Shown one piece after another: positions 27,801 to 37,149 of a stretch of 64,000 nucleotides of DNA. The position numbers and the translations under genes were made by a program. Every line of letters starts with the position of its first letter. Positions within the stretch are counted from its first letter, which is position 1. The notes under the pieces are model-generated. The model was not told the origin of the DNA, searched no databases, and saw only the letters and a list, made by a program, of their open reading frames with translations. Source of the stretch: Xylocopilactobacillus apicola. Lineage in GTDB: Bacteria; Bacillota; Bacilli; Lactobacillales; Lactobacillaceae. The stretch is from NCBI RefSeq assembly GCF_033095985.1, contig NZ_AP026802.1:2232001-2296000 (forward strand), in the 5' to 3' direction.

Positions 27801-29721
27801 CCAACCAACCCAAGCTGTACCAGGCTATAGCATAGCTAATGGCGAAAATACCATTAACTATACGTTCAAACCTAAGACTGATAACAGCAAGCCGGGCGAA
27901 ATTGCTTTCTACTACACGGCAAATACGCAAACAAACATCACAGTAGACTTTGTTAACATCAATGGTGCTGGCAAAGATATCGTTGGTCATAGCACTCCTC
28001 AGAACCACTTCACAGGGGATGAATTAGATCTAAGTAATGATCCAGAGATCAAGAGTGCAGTGCCAAATGGATATCAATTGGCAACTGATCCTGAATTGAA
28101 GGATAAGGGATTAACAAGACCCGTAAATCCAACGTATGGACCACAAGCACCAACTGAAAATCCAATTGTTTATGTTGTTGGTAAAGAAACTACTGCAAGT
28201 AATGCACTAACTGTTCATCATAAGATTAAAGGACCGAATAATACTGAAACAAACGTTCCAGGAATGCCTGATATCACAATGAATGGACGTGTTGGAGAAA
28301 CTATCAAAGTTCAACCAACAGCACCAATAGCAGGGTATACTTTATCTTCTGAATCTAAAGAGACAGCTTATAAGTTTAAGCCTGACAGTACAGGTGATAT
28401 TACCTTCTATTACACAGCTAAAGAACAAAGTAACGTTACAATTAACTTTGTAAACGCGAAGAATGGTAAGACTGTTAAGACTGATTCTCCAAAGGGTAAG
28501 ACTGGCGATACTTTAGATCTTACAAGCAAAACTGCTGGAAGTTATATTGATAACACGCTGAAACAAACGGGTTATCACTATGCAGAAAATGGTGAACTGA
28601 ATGGTAATAAACAACCAGATAAAAACCTAGAGTTCTCAACAACTCCACAGACACAAACTGTATATGTAGCAGGAGATGTAGTTGATGGTACAAGTCATGC
28701 ATCAAGCAGAGTAACGGTTCATCATTATCTTAAAGGCACAACAAAAAATGTACCTAGAATGACTGATACTTATAAAGGTGGCATAATCGGAGATAACGTA
28801 ACAGTTAGTCCAGATGATCCAGAACAAAAAGCACCTGCAGGCTATACAATTGTTCCAAACCAACAACCTGATACATGGGAACTAACAGCTGATGGCGGAC
28901 ATGAAGTTACTTATTACTATACAGCCGATTCAATAGATAACATTTCAATCCAATTTGTAAATGCTTCCGATCCTACGAAGAAAGTAGGTATGCCATATAT
29001 CCCATCAGGACATGTAACCGGCGACAACTTAAAGGTAGATAGTGACGAGGTCAAAGGACATGTTCCAGCAGGATATCATGTAGCAAGTAAAGCTGAGTTA
29101 GATGATTTGGGAAGTAGTTTGACGCAACCAGAATTAGTGTATGGTGTTACAAGTGGAGTTCAGACAGTTTATGTTATTGGTGAAGCACAAAGTAATATTA
29201 CAGTTCACTTTTTAGATGCTAAAACGTTGAAAGAACTCGGAACTGTAACTCCAAAAGAGAATCCTGATTCAAATTCTAATCCTAAAGCCTCTTATAGGAC
29301 GGGAGATGTATTAAAATTAGATGCTGCAAGTAATTATGTTTCGGACTTTATTAATGCTCATACGGGCTACTCCTATACATCTAATAGTGAGTTATCAAGT
29401 ATGAATCTGAAACAGCCAGAAAATCCAACATATACAACTCAATCTCAAGATATAAATGTGTATTTGAGCCCTCAATCAAAGGCAACACATATTTTGAAAG
29501 TTATACATAAGGAACAACTTCCTTCAACAAGAGGTGTTAGAGGATTAAAAGACTTCCAAACTTCTATAGAGGAGGGTTCAGATTATGACTTTGATATTAA
29601 TGACAGTGCACATAAAGCACCGAGAGGCTATACATTGATACCGGGTCAGGAAAGTAAGCTGAAAGGAACTATGGGTACTGACGGCAAAGAAATAATCCTG
29701 TATTACGCAAAGATTCGTTAG
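21877..29721 (+). CDS. Giant adhesin E: KxYKxGKxW signal, leucine-rich BspA-like head, eight near-identical stalk units, type-1 tail
   Basis: Secreted protein of 2614 residues. The start is TTG at 21877 behind GGAGGA. The signal contains YKMYKAGKHW. The head (about 90-375) has leucine-rich repeats of BspA/LRR_5 character (ITSLVVPGTVKTL, LVSFTLSEGVTSI, LTYLYLPTTL), a fold used for protein binding. An Ig-like domain (385-480) and one divergent module precede eight stalk units at residues about 653-2018; the inner ones are 171 residues and nearly identical. Three further modules and the type-1 tail (ends YYAKIR) follow. No wall-sorting signal is present. It converges on gene F across an IS21 island. 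Role inferred: long-stalk surface adhesin. Confidence 0.88.
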   Translation: MRFKNQKNRLMDEKVHYKMYKAGKHWLVAGITTFGFFVSIGLGSTLTKADDTSKNVTQITATSNNLTTSSTSAVNKGNSLMPSFTPNIINIGPGKDAPVIGPQLTPQDGDTDYTPASEFTWQYNADGTAYMKKFNGQESRVNIPPKIVNPKDGQTYTVTRIDGNYGGFGDGVNGTPNGLINNSRITSLVVPGTVKTLYAGTIGTLPNLVSFTLSEGVTSISQSIKELGPSNVNENFWEIFWACPKLTYLYLPTTLTGLINPGNIISTLVGHSESPLTHFTNVDYVFKNYKHLYSDNWGQTEKFLTDFTDINYHIPDKDGYLKNPDVVQWTRTNGTRLPVTISNVQNATYDSNRDTFKINPGMTSIKYTVTIDLSSLGVANKTINVTLPIFLGNIQVKDYHYSVGDTFSAANNFTSGRSAVGGVLAWNDPAVKAVVTDSKDNPVALDQITKHDGEYKIKYVYTYGFDQKTYTSDTAKITVGQTNNIKVSLVATNTNQTLKTDAVAPGTPKTGDTLDLSANSSFLSDIIPNGYHYSTTDELKGKVQPNSPKYGPVAQSLTVYITGDKVQPTDTNAVTVHYYLRKPDNTPTTIPVKKDRQIGGNIGDTITVNPGDPEQAAPAGYTIVPNQKSDTWTLQVGTGHEVIYYYTANQYDNITIHFTDVTTGDPVEPTYTPTGHHTGDELDIIGKDVAGHLPPGYHVAKEDELKDKDGNKVEQPKNPSYTDQKQDPAIWVIGDTIGKDDANALIIHHMMKDKDGKDVPVPTMPDIKKGGRVGQTIKVQPTKAAAGYTLDPASQETSYTFDPKKPGEITFYYTANQYDNIHIHFTDVTTGKEVTPVYTPTGHHTGDTIDIVDKDVAGHLPPGYHVAKEDELKDKNGNKVEQPKNPSYTDQKQDPAVWVIGDTIGKDDANALIIHHMMKDKDGKDVPVPTMPDIKQGGRVGQTINVKPTKAAAGYTLDPTSQAVNYTFKPKDDNSKPGEITFYYTADQNDNIHIHFTDVTTGDEVTPTYTPTGHHTGDTIDIVDKDVAGHLPPGYHVAKEDELKDKNGNKVEQPKNPSYTDQKQDPAIWVIGDTIGKDDANALIIHHMMKDKDGKDVPVPTMPDIKQGGRVGQTINVKPTKAAAGYTLDPTSQAVNYTFKPKDDNSKPGEITFYYTADQNDNIHIHFTDVTTGDEVTPTYTPTGHHTGDTIDIVDKDVAGHLPPGYHVAKEDELKDKNGNKVEQPKNPSYTDQKQDPAIWVIGDTIGKDDANALIIHHMMKDKDGKDVPVPTMPDIKQGGRVGQTINVKPTKAAAGYTLDPTSQAVDYTFKPKDDNSKPGEITFYYTADQNDNIHIHFTDVTTGDPVEPTYTPTGHHTGDTIDIVDKDVAGHLPPGYHVAKEDELKDKNGNKVEQPKNPSYTDQKQDPAVWVIGDTIGKDDANALIIHHMMKDKDGKDVPVPTMPDIKQGGRVGQTINVKPTKAAAGYTLDPTSQAVDYTFKPKDDNSKPGEITFYYTADQNDNIHIHFTDVTTGDEVTPTYTPTGHHTGDTIDIVDKDVAGHLPPGYHVAKEDELKDKNGNKVEQPKNPSYTDQKQDPAIWVIGDTIGKDDANALIIHHMMKDKDGKDVPVPTMPDIKQGGRVGQTINVKPTKAAAGYTLDPTSQAVDYTFKPKDDNSKPGEITFYYTADQNDNIHIHFTDVTTGDPVEPTYTPTGHHTGDTIDIVDKDVAGHLPPGYHVAKEDELKDKNGNKVEQPKNPSYTDQKQDPAVWVIGDTIGKDDANALIIHHMMKDKDGKDVPVPTMPDIKQGGRVGQTINVKPTKAAAGYTLDPTSQAVDYTFKPKDDNSKPGEITFYYTADQNDNIHIHFTDVTTGDPVEPTYTPTGHHTGDTIDIVDKDVAGHLPPGYHVAKEDELKDKNGNKVEQPKNPSYTDQKQDPAIWVIGDDIGENDSNSLIIHHYIKDKKDAKGKPVKVPGMDDIKKGGRVGQILPVQPTQAVPGYSIANGENTINYTFKPKTDNSKPGEIAFYYTANTQTNITVDFVNINGAGKDIVGHSTPQNHFTGDELDLSNDPEIKSAVPNGYQLATDPELKDKGLTRPVNPTYGPQAPTENPIVYVVGKETTASNALTVHHKIKGPNNTETNVPGMPDITMNGRVGETIKVQPTAPIAGYTLSSESKETAYKFKPDSTGDITFYYTAKEQSNVTINFVNAKNGKTVKTDSPKGKTGDTLDLTSKTAGSYIDNTLKQTGYHYAENGELNGNKQPDKNLEFSTTPQTQTVYVAGDVVDGTSHASSRVTVHHYLKGTTKNVPRMTDTYKGGIIGDNVTVSPDDPEQKAPAGYTIVPNQQPDTWELTADGGHEVTYYYTADSIDNISIQFVNASDPTKKVGMPYIPSGHVTGDNLKVDSDEVKGHVPAGYHVASKAELDDLGSSLTQPELVYGVTSGVQTVYVIGEAQSNITVHFLDAKTLKELGTVTPKENPDSNSNPKASYRTGDVLKLDAASNYVSDFINAHTGYSYTSNSELSSMNLKQPENPTYTTQSQDINVYLSPQSKATHILKVIHKEQLPSTRGVRGLKDFQTSIEEGSDYDFDINDSAHKAPRGYTLIPGQESKLKGTMGTDGKEIILYYAKIR
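23833..27932 (+). repeat. Eight tandem stalk-unit repeats of about 513 bp in gene E
   Basis: Recurring sequences are spaced exactly 513 bp apart (24745, 25258, 25771, 26284, 26797, 27310). The second unit is 12 bp shorter and the eighth diverges in its second half. Two subtypes occur, GDEVTPTYTPTG and GDPVEPTYTPTG, partly alternating. Near-identity at DNA level points to recent amplification or conversion. Confidence 0.93.
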
Positions 29722-29778
29722 AACTGGGTTTTAGCACAAGCTAAATACAAGAGTTCATAACATAAGTACCAAAGAAAG

Positions 29779-29820
29779 AAGCTTCCAAGACAGTCGAGAG
29801 ACTGAATTGGGAGCTTTTTG
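29779..29820 (+). terminator. Rho-independent terminator of gene E
   Basis: Same AAGCTTCCAA/TTGGGAGCTT hairpin with TTTTT as after gene A. Confidence 0.8.
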
Positions 29821-29864
29821 TGTTGGTTCTGTTAACGTATGTACCAAATAACCGACGTATATTA

Positions 29865-29914
29865 AAAGGCTCGCGATTCTGTTATTCTTAAAATCAGAAT
29901 TGTGAGCCTTTCTT
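29865..29914. terminator. Bidirectional hairpin after gene E
   Basis: Copy of the 4491 hairpin with one changed base pair (TGTGAGCC arm). The IS21 island begins about 60 bp further on. Confidence 0.65.
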
Positions 29915-30092
29915 TTCGGTTTAGAATTTTATTTGAATTACTTTAATACCGGCATTTAGCTTGAACTTCTGAAGAATGCCATCAAAATAGGCCACTCTCT
30001 GCCACGAAATAGTCCACTACTTTAAAACTTCCTGTATACTTTAGAGGCATGCGCTTTCAAGCATGCCAATTCTATCTTACAGGAGGTTTATT

Positions 30093-31630
30093 TTGATCCA
30101 TTATCGTAAAATTCTTGAGCTTTATGCCCAAGGAATAGTTCACAGAGAAATTGCTGCTATTATCGGCAATTCTCGCCCAAAAATTGCAGAAGTCATCAAA
30201 CAGGCTGAACTTCATCAGATTGGTCCGCCATTTAAAGATGAAATTACTGATCTTTGGCTGGAATCTCTGCTCTTTCCCCAGAAACACCCAAAAGCTAAGG
30301 GGCGCCAAGTTCCCAACTTTGAACAAATGCACAATGAGCTGGCTAAACCAAACGTCACGCTATCATTACCTACTATGAGTATGAACAAGAATGCCGTCAG
30401 AACCATAAAGTTCCTTATGCTTACCGGACTTACTGTCAGTATTACCGTGCTTATGCACAAAAGTGCAAAGCTACAATGCGAATTCATCACAAGCCTGGAA
30501 TAGTTATGGAAGTTGATTGGGCGGGGTCAACTCTGAAAATCATTGACTCTGATTCAGGAGAGTTAATCCCTACTTATCTATTTGTTGCCACGCTTCCTTG
30601 CAGTTCTTATAGTTACTGTGAAGCATTTCTTTCAATGAAGGAAGAATCATGGTTAACTGCACATTTACATGCCTATGAATTTTTCGGAGGAGTAACTCAA
30701 TACCTAATCTCCGATAATCTGAAAACCGGTGTTAAAAAGTATCGGCAGGGCGAAGCGGTGTTAAATGATGCATATCGAGATTTAGCTGAATACTGCAATA
30801 CAATTGCCATGCCCGCCAAAGTTAGAAAACCCAAAGATAAACCAAGTGTCGAAAAAACCGTTGGAATTCTTTCAACTTGGGTGATTGCTGCATTAAGGAA
30901 TCAACAATTCTTTACACTTGAAGAGCTAAATAAAGCCGTTCGTCAGAAACTTAGCGAGTTCAACGAGCGGCCTTTTAGTAAAAAACATAAAGCAGGCAAC
31001 AGGTTAACAGCATTCAAAAAAGAAGAACAATTTGCCCTAAAACCATTACCCGCTGAGCCCTACAAAATGACAAGCTGGAAAAAAGCTTCTGTTCAACGAG
31101 ATTACCACGTCAACGTTGAAAGTCAATTTTATAGCGTTCCCTACGAGTATATCTCAAACCAGGTTCAGATCAAATTGACCAAGGATCTAGTAGAAATATT
31201 CTACCAAGGGAATCGAATTGCGAGCCATAAACGGTTAAAAGGTAAATATGGTCAATTCTCAACCAACCATGATCACTTACCAGCCAATCATCAGCTTTAC
31301 CTTGACCATACGATAGAAACCGCAACGAAATGGGCTGAAGGAGTCGGCATCAATACTCTCAAGGTAATGCGCTATCTCTTAAAATCAGCACCTAGTGAGA
31401 AGCAGGGGCTTAAGGCAGCGTTTAGATTTAAAGGATTAGCACGTAATTATGCTCCAGTTGAAATCGAAGCTGCCTGTATAAAAGTAAATAAAATTGCCAA
31501 CGCACCTTCCATTTCAGCGATTGAACGAGTTTTAAAAAATAAACAACAGTTAGCTGTAACCAAAGCACCTGAGCAGGAGAGTCATGGATTTTCACGAGGT
31601 GCTGAATATTTTGAAAGGAAAAACAAATAA
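30093..31630 (+). pseudogene. istA: istA of IS21-like element 1, frameshifted
   Basis: IS21-family transposase: an N-terminal helix-turn-helix and a DDE integrase domain that cuts and joins element ends. The start is TTG at 30093 behind AGGAGG. The N-terminal part (HREIAAIIGNSRPKIAEV) is in one frame; the rest, from YYEYEQECRQN onward, is in another, so an indel lies at about 30355-30365. The catalytic region keeps DDE candidates in EVDWAG, SDNLKTG and KPSVEKT. The stop overlaps the istB start (TAATG). A programmed frameshift seems unlikely because I see no slippery site and a related copy reads through. Confidence 0.85.
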
Positions 31631-32211
31631 TGATTACTGATGAAACTAAACGAAAATTAAGAGAATTGAGACTGACAGCAATGGCTGAGGCTTTAGAAAT
31701 CCAAGAACAGAATCCAGATTACCAAGGTATGAGCTTTGATGATCGCTTTCAGCTCATTGTCGATGGAGCTTATGACAATCAACAATCTAACCGCCTAACC
31801 CGCTTAATCCGGCAGGCTAATTTTTCCACCCACGAACCTTGCGTCTCTGACATCGATTACCGAGAAGACCGCCAGCTGGACCGAAATCTAATTCTAAGTT
31901 TAGCGACTGGAAATTATATTAAAGAGAGTCACAATATTATTCTTAAAGGAGCAGCCGGTTGCGGGAAAACTTGGATGGCAATTGCTTTGGGAACGGAAGC
32001 CTGCCAACAGTTTTATAAAGTAAAATATTTACGCTTACCGGAACTTTTGGATGATTTAGCGGTGGCAAAACATGAAGCTAATGGAGATTTCAGAAAGATT
32101 ATTGAACGGTATAAGAAAGTCAATCTGTTAATTATCGATGAGTGGATGCTGACACCAATCAATGATGAACAAGCACAAATTATTCTTGAGTTAGTTGAAT
32201 GTCAAGAGCGG
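31630..32211 (+). pseudogene. istB: istB of IS21-like element 1, truncated at 3' end
   Basis: AAA+ ATPase helper of IS21 transposition. Walker A (GAAGCGKTW) and Walker B (LLIIDE) are intact. Homology to the complete istB at 35892 stops at ILELVECQER, exactly where element 2 begins with TGTTTTC. The reading frame then runs into element sequence. The likely missing 3' end lies at 36822-36905. Confidence 0.88.
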
Positions 32212-32585
32212 TGTTTTCATGCCCTAATTTTCCGGAATATTTTTGTCTTTTTTTCCAGGATCTTGATCCAGTTAATCTCCTTTCTCTTTTCATTTCTTTC
32301 TTAGCTTGTTCTATTATTTTCCCGCTTTGGAAATCACTTCACTAGTGATTCTACCCCTGAATTATTCGTAGGTTTCACAATCATCATTCACTTCTCAACT
32401 TAAGATTGGCTTTGGCTGTTTTGACTTTCTCCTAGATATTTAGCCTGCAGCCGGCTGTTGCCGATGTTTAACTCTTCTGAATCCTGTTTCCGGAATTGAT
32501 CAATCCCGGTTTCATGATGCCCAATTTCTCCAGTCTGATTATTTATCGCTGGCTTGCTTTCTTCATTCGCGCTTTTTACTTCTTC

Positions 32586-33323
32586 TTAATTTTTACTGCT
32601 TGAAATGACGTGCCCTCTCATTCGGTAAGATTGTCCGGTGATCTTAATCACTCTTGAACGGTGGATTAACCGATCTAATATCGGATTAGCTAACTTCTTA
32701 TCACTGAAGACCGTGCCCCACTGGGATAAAGCAATATTGGTAGTAATGATATTGGTCTTTCTTTCATACCTCTTTTCAATTAATTGGAAAAATAACTCGG
32801 CGCCTATTCGACTGATTGGTAAATAACCAATCTCATCAATGATCAAGACTGAATAGCCGAAGAATTTCTGTAAAAGTTCCTTCTCCCGGTTTTGATCATA
32901 AGCTGCCTCTAACTGGCGGATTAATTCACCGCACTGGATAAAACGAGTTCGTTCTCCCTGGCGGCAGCATTCTATCCCCAGAGCGGTTGCTAAATGAGTC
33001 TTGCAAACCCCTGAATTCCCAACGAATAGTACATTCTGCTGTTCAGCCAGGAATCTTAAAGAATTCAGATCTTCAATTTCTGCCTGATTAATACTTGGCT
33101 GAAAACTAAAATCAAAATCCAATAGATCTTTTTGATAAGGAAAGCGGGCTTGTTTAATTCATCTTTCAATCCGCTGCTGATCTTGATAACTCAGTTCATA
33201 TAAGGCATCCACTAAGGAAATTTGACGCTTCTTTTGATCATCGAACACTCCTGGAAGACAAGCAGCAAAGCATTTTAAATTAAGAAGTTTTAAGTTGTTT
33301 TCTAATTCTTGGTAACGGCTCAT
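32586..33323 (-). pseudogene. istB: istB of element 2, interrupted by a stop codon
   Basis: IstB-like ATPase. It begins at ATG 33323, 3 bp after the istA stop. An in-frame TGA at 33159-33161 interrupts it where a Trp or Arg before IKQARFPY would be expected. The downstream 178-codon frame keeps a Walker A-like GNSGVCKTHLA (Cys in place of the usual Gly) and Walker B (VLIIDEIGYLP). Confidence 0.85.
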
Positions 33324-33326
33324 TGT

Positions 33327-34567
33327 TTACCCCAACTCATCAAACTGCTGCATATTTTTATCAACGAAGGCATCAATGATTTCATCATCTCGATCATGGT
33401 AAAGATCACTTTCAACAATTTCTCTCATGTCTTCCCGCTGATAGTTAAATCTTTTTTTACTTAAAACGTGCGTTCGAACTAAACTGCCGTTATGACAAAG
33501 GTAAAGATTATTGTCGTCGTGTTTTAGCTGCACAGTTCCGCCAATATATTTTGTAGGTAATGAGTATTTGCAATTATTAAACACAACAATCGATTCTTTA
33601 CTGACTTTTCTTTCAATAATGGTTTCAGTATAAGATTCGAGAAGTTCTGGATCATAATCATGAGATACTCTTTTTCTTTACGCCAGAGTTCAATTGGGGG
33701 CTTACCTGTGGCTTGTGATTTCTCATAGTTGATCTTTTGACTAAACCGTCTGACCACTGAAGCAAAATCTTCAGCATCGATTACTTCGTTGCTGTAAACT
33801 TTTAAGCGGTCAACCAATCCCGCTAAGGATTTAATTTTGCCTTTTGTCTGCGGCCTGCCGACCCGACAAAGAAAAGGAATAAAACCAGCGTCATGGGCAT
33901 GAGCGATGAACGTTTCGTTAAACACCCGTTTGGTAAAAGTTGAGCGGGCACGATCAATCACCACCTTTTGGTTATCAAACCAAATCTTTTCTGGAATCCC
34001 CCCCGTTGATGTAAAGGCATGATTTAAACAATTGAGAAATGTTCTTTGATCCCGTTTATAAGTAAACTCCACATATTTAAATCGAGAATGAGCCAGAATA
34101 TAGAGGAAAATGTTACCAGTAATTTTGGTTCCATCTTGAGTAATGATGGTAATCCCTTCTTTCCAGTCAACTTGAGCCGAATCTCCTGGACCAACCTCAA
34201 CTCTAACCGTTGCCTTTTTTAGCTTTTTCTTTTTAAGGGTCCGGCAGTAGTCAGAAACAAGAGTCTTTCCTCCCTGATAACCAAGTTCATCCTTAATAAA
34301 GTAGAAGATAGACATTGCGGTATTTCCATCATTGTATTTAGCTTGAATTACTTTCTTGTAGGGATCCAGCTTACTAGAGTGTTTTTTTCGAGGTTTAACT
34401 AATTCTGTTTTTCCATTTCGATAATTTTTCTCCTTTTGAAAATATTTCTTAACTGTTCGGGGGTCGGCATTAAGTTTTCTTCCGATCTCCGAGAAATTTG
34501 GTTTTAATTTACTGCTGTGATTCATAACTTGGAACTGGATCATCCAATCCGAGACATCTAAACGCAT
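33327..34567 (-). pseudogene. istA: istA of element 2, frameshifted
   Basis: IS21-type transposase with ATG at 34567 and an AAGGAG ribosome site. The helix-turn-helix and DDE core (QVDWKEG, WFDNQKV) are present. Near 33660 the frame changes: the expected continuation DYDPELLESYTETIIERK is in another frame and runs to a stop at 33327. It is a different subgroup from elements 1 and 3. Confidence 0.85.
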
Positions 34568-34668
34568 TTTATTTTCTCCTTAAGGTTATGCGTGTAGTTT
34601 ATCCAATTAATGTCGTTTTTCTGACAATTTTTTTGGATTTTAATGACATTTTAAACCCGGAATTTACA

Positions 34669-35892
34669 AACAATGTCCTTCCTTACTCATATCGGACTTT
34701 TTGTCGTGACTATACGGCTTATGCCAAAAGATATAAAGCAACTTTGAGAATTCGTCACAAACCTGCTGAAACTATGGAGGTAGATTGGCCTGGGTTAGCC
34801 TTACATCTGATTGATCAAGAAAACGGTGTGATCCTTGATGCACACTTATTCGTTGCAACTCTTCCATGTAGTGGTTATGCCTACTGTGAAGCTTTTCTAT
34901 CCCGCAATGAAGAGGCTTGAATCACAGCGCATATTCATGCCTATGAATTCTTTGGCGGTGTTACCGACTATCTAATTCCGGATAATTTAAAGACGGGGGT
35001 TACTAAACATAGTCGAGATGAAGTAATCCTAAACAATAATTATCGCGATTTTGGCCGTCACTATAATACAATTATTGATCCCACCCGAGTCAGAAAACCG
35101 AAAGACAAATCAACTGTTGAAGGAACCGTGAGGAATCTTTCAACCTGGGTAATCGCTGCTTTAAGAAATGAAACGTTCTTTAGTCTTGAAGAATTAAATG
35201 AAGCTGTCCAATTAAAACTAAAAGAGTTTAATGAACAGCCATTTACTAAGAGCTATAAAAAAGGGAGCCGCAAAGAGGCATTTCTTGCCGAAGAACAATC
35301 AATGCTTCATTCATTACCACCTGATCCATACAAAATGGTTAATTGGAAAACTGCCACCGTTCAACCAGATTACCATATTAATGTGGATAACCGTTTTTAT
35401 AGCGTCCCTCATCAGTATATATCCACTACCGTTCAGGTCAAGTTAACGACTAATTTAATTGAAGTCTTCGTTCATGATAATCGGATCGCAGCACATAAGC
35501 GTCTTTATGGGAAGTTTGGTCAGGTATCAACAAACCGCAATCATATGCCAACCAATCATCAATTATACGTTGATCATACACCCAAATCAGCAATGAAATG
35601 GGCACAAGGGATCGGAGTTAATACTCTGAAGGTAATGCGCTATTTTCTAAAAGACAACTCTAGTGATCGAAGAGGCTTAAAAACGGCATTTAGTTTCAAA
35701 AGCCTTACTCACAAGTATGCAGCAGTAGAAATTGAAGCTGCTTGTGAAACCGTAACGAAGATTGCCACAGCACCAACTTTGACAATTATCAAACAAATTT
35801 TAAAAAATCAACAGCAACCAAAAACAAAATCAAAAAATGAAGAAGATCATGGCTTCTCTCGCGGAGCTGGATATTACGGAGGAAACAAATAA
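34669..35892 (+). pseudogene. istA: istA of element 3, 5'-truncated and with a nonsense codon
   Basis: Homologous to istA of element 1 from about its residue 100 on (PYSYRTF, METMEVDW-like VDWPG, PDNLKTGV). The first third is missing, replaced by element 2. An in-frame TGA at 34918-34920 stands where istA1 has a Trp (EESWLTAH against EEA-stop-ITAH). The 254-codon tail is otherwise open and its stop overlaps istB by one base. Confidence 0.87.
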
Positions 35893-36671
35893 TGATCAAC
35901 GAAGAAACTAAACGTAAATTAAGAGAAATACGCCTAACTTCAATGGTAAATGATTTAGAGATCCAGGATCGAAACGGCAGCTTTAGGACCATGAACTTTG
36001 AAGATGGTTTTGAAATCATTGTCGATAATGCGTATGCTACTTGGCAAAACAATCGATTAGATCGGCTGATCCATCAAGCAAATTTTATGACTAATGATCC
36101 TTGTATCGCAGATGTTGATTATTCACCTGAACGGAAAATCAATCAAAATTTAATTGCCAAATTAGCGAGCGGGACGTACCTTAAAGACAAACATGACGTC
36201 ATCATTATGGGAGCAGCAGGATCAGGCAAAACCTGGTTATCAACAGCTCTAGGGATGGAAGCCTGTAAACAATTTAAACGAGTGAAGTATCTTAGACTGC
36301 CAGAAATTCTAGATGAGTTGGCAGTGGCAAAACATGAATCAAATGGTGATTTCAGAAAGATTATCGAAAGATACAAGAAAGTAGACCTTCTAATTATTGA
36401 TGATTGGTTAATTGACAATGTAACAAACGAAAACGCGCATAGTATCCTGGAATTAGTAGATTTTAGAACGCAGAGAGGATCAACAATATATTGCAGTCAA
36501 TATGATCCTAAAGGGTGGTATACAAAATTTGAAAATCCCCAGATTGCCGAAGCAATCCTGGATCGAATAGTAAATAATGCTTATCCAATCCAGATCCAGG
36601 GTGAAAAATCAATGAGAGAACTTTACGGACTATCCAATGAGTTAAGGGAAGAAGCCGAAAACTGGAATTAA
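35892..36671 (+). CDS. istB: IstB ATP-binding protein of element 3, intact
   Basis: It is 259 residues, normal for IstB. It is an AAA+ ATPase that loads on target DNA and stimulates the IstA transposase. Walker A is GAAGSGKTW (around residue 107-115) and Walker B LLIIDDW. The C-terminus is SMRELYGLS. It starts at the ATG that overlaps the istA stop (TAATG), which suggests translational coupling. Its partner istA is broken, so it can act only if a compatible transposase exists elsewhere. Confidence 0.9.
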   Translation: MINEETKRKLREIRLTSMVNDLEIQDRNGSFRTMNFEDGFEIIVDNAYATWQNNRLDRLIHQANFMTNDPCIADVDYSPERKINQNLIAKLASGTYLKDKHDVIIMGAAGSGKTWLSTALGMEACKQFKRVKYLRLPEILDELAVAKHESNGDFRKIIERYKKVDLLIIDDWLIDNVTNENAHSILELVDFRTQRGSTIYCSQYDPKGWYTKFENPQIAEAILDRIVNNAYPIQIQGEKSMRELYGLSNELREEAENWN

Positions 36672-36687
36672 AACCAGCACCAAGTAA

Positions 36688-36740
36688 AAAAGGGTAATAC
36701 TAATGGAAATTAAAAATTCCTAGTGTTACTCTTTTTTTAA
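36688..36740 (+). terminator. Terminator after istB of element 3
   Basis: The stem AGGGTAATACTA pairs with TAGTGTTACTCT (with wobble pairs) and is followed by seven T. Confidence 0.7.
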
Positions 36741-36765
36741 AGGTATTTCCTGTTTATAACTGCAG

Positions 36766-36815
36766 TGGCCTATTTCGTGGCAGAGAGTGGCCTAAAACTT
36801 GGCACGAGGTGGCTT
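36766..36815 (+). repeat. Right end repeats of IS21 element 3
   Basis: Repeated GTGGC motifs (AGTGGCCTATTTCGTGGCAG, then GAGTGGCCTA and GAGGTGGC) are the inverted form of the left end at about 29990. IS21-family ends typically carry several such copies. Confidence 0.7.
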
Positions 36816-36821
36816 GCCCTT

Positions 36822-36905
36822 TGGCTATATTCACAAGGTGAGATTTCAATGAGAGAACGCTATGGATTGCAGCAAAATCAAATAAATACAAGTGATTTAG
36901 AATAG
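36822..36905 (+). pseudogene. istB: 3' remnant of an istB, probably that of element 1
   Basis: About 26 codons read YSQGEISMRERYGLQ and so on to TAG. They match the IstB C-terminus (IQGEKSMRELYGLS in element 3). They lie directly after the element 3 end, as expected if element 3 inserted into istB1. About 40 codons between this and the 5' part are lost. Confidence 0.75.
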
Positions 36906-36914
36906 TTAAAAAAT

Positions 36915-36951
36915 AAAGAGGACAGTCACTAGAAATAGTGGGTCCTCTTTT
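36915..36951 (+). terminator. Terminator after the istB remnant
   Basis: AAAGAGGAC pairs with GTCCTCTTT, with an inner CACT/AGTG stem, followed by TTTTT. Confidence 0.75.
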
Positions 36952-36953
36952 TG

Positions 36954-37010
36954 GTCAAAAAACTTCGCATTGTGTGGTCAATTTCTTCGCCGAGTGGGGT
37001 AAAATACTTA
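36954..37010 (+). repeat. Probable right end of IS21 element 1
   Basis: Contains GTGGTCAATTTCTTCGCC and GAGTGGGG. Its reverse complement (CCCCACTCGGCGAAGAAAT...GACCAC) is a divergent match of the left end CCACTCTCTGCCACGAAAT...GTCCAC. Confidence 0.5.
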
Positions 37011-37097
37011 GCAATCGTTGGTCAATTGGACTGCCGTCTTCACTTTATGAAGGATAATGGGCAAGCAGGTCTTAAAAAAGAAAATTTTCTCTTTAAA

Positions 37098-37149
37098 AAA
37101 GGGGGTCATCAATGACAATTTTTGAGAATTGTCATTGATGACCCCCTTT
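37098..37149. repeat. Perfect 23-bp hairpin in non-coding DNA
   Basis: Arms 37098-37120 and 37127-37149 are perfect complements around the 6-base loop TTTGAG; core GGGGGTCATCAATGACAATT. It is flanked by A and T runs, so it may be a bidirectional terminator or a small mobile-element remnant. A second, imperfect hairpin (arm AAAATGTACAAAA) lies at 37207-37254. No gene was found from 36906 to 37663. Confidence 0.8.

Larger units (their letters stand above)
28861..30040. repeat. Left arm of a 1180-bp inverted repeat (gene E tail to IS21 end)
   Basis: It contains the gene E tail, its terminators, 55-60 bp of unique flank and an IS21 left end. The reverse complement is at 37345-38524, with equal length. 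Confidence 0.88.
32212..34668 (-). mobile_element. IS21-family element 2, inverted relative to its neighbours
   Basis: It is 2457 bp long, starting TGTTTTC on the plus strand and TGTAAATT on the minus strand. Boundaries are set by where istB1 homology ends and istA3 homology resumes. No target duplication is visible because the flanks come from two different elements. The 374 bp from 32212 to 32585 is non-coding end sequence. Confidence 0.75.

Noticed and set aside
23833-27932. CRISPR-like periodicity
   Set aside because: The repeats are 513 bp, fully coding and without spacers.
30340-30480. Programmed frameshift in istA of element 1
   Set aside because: No slippery heptamer is evident, IS21 istA is normally one frame, and the neighbouring copies are also decayed.
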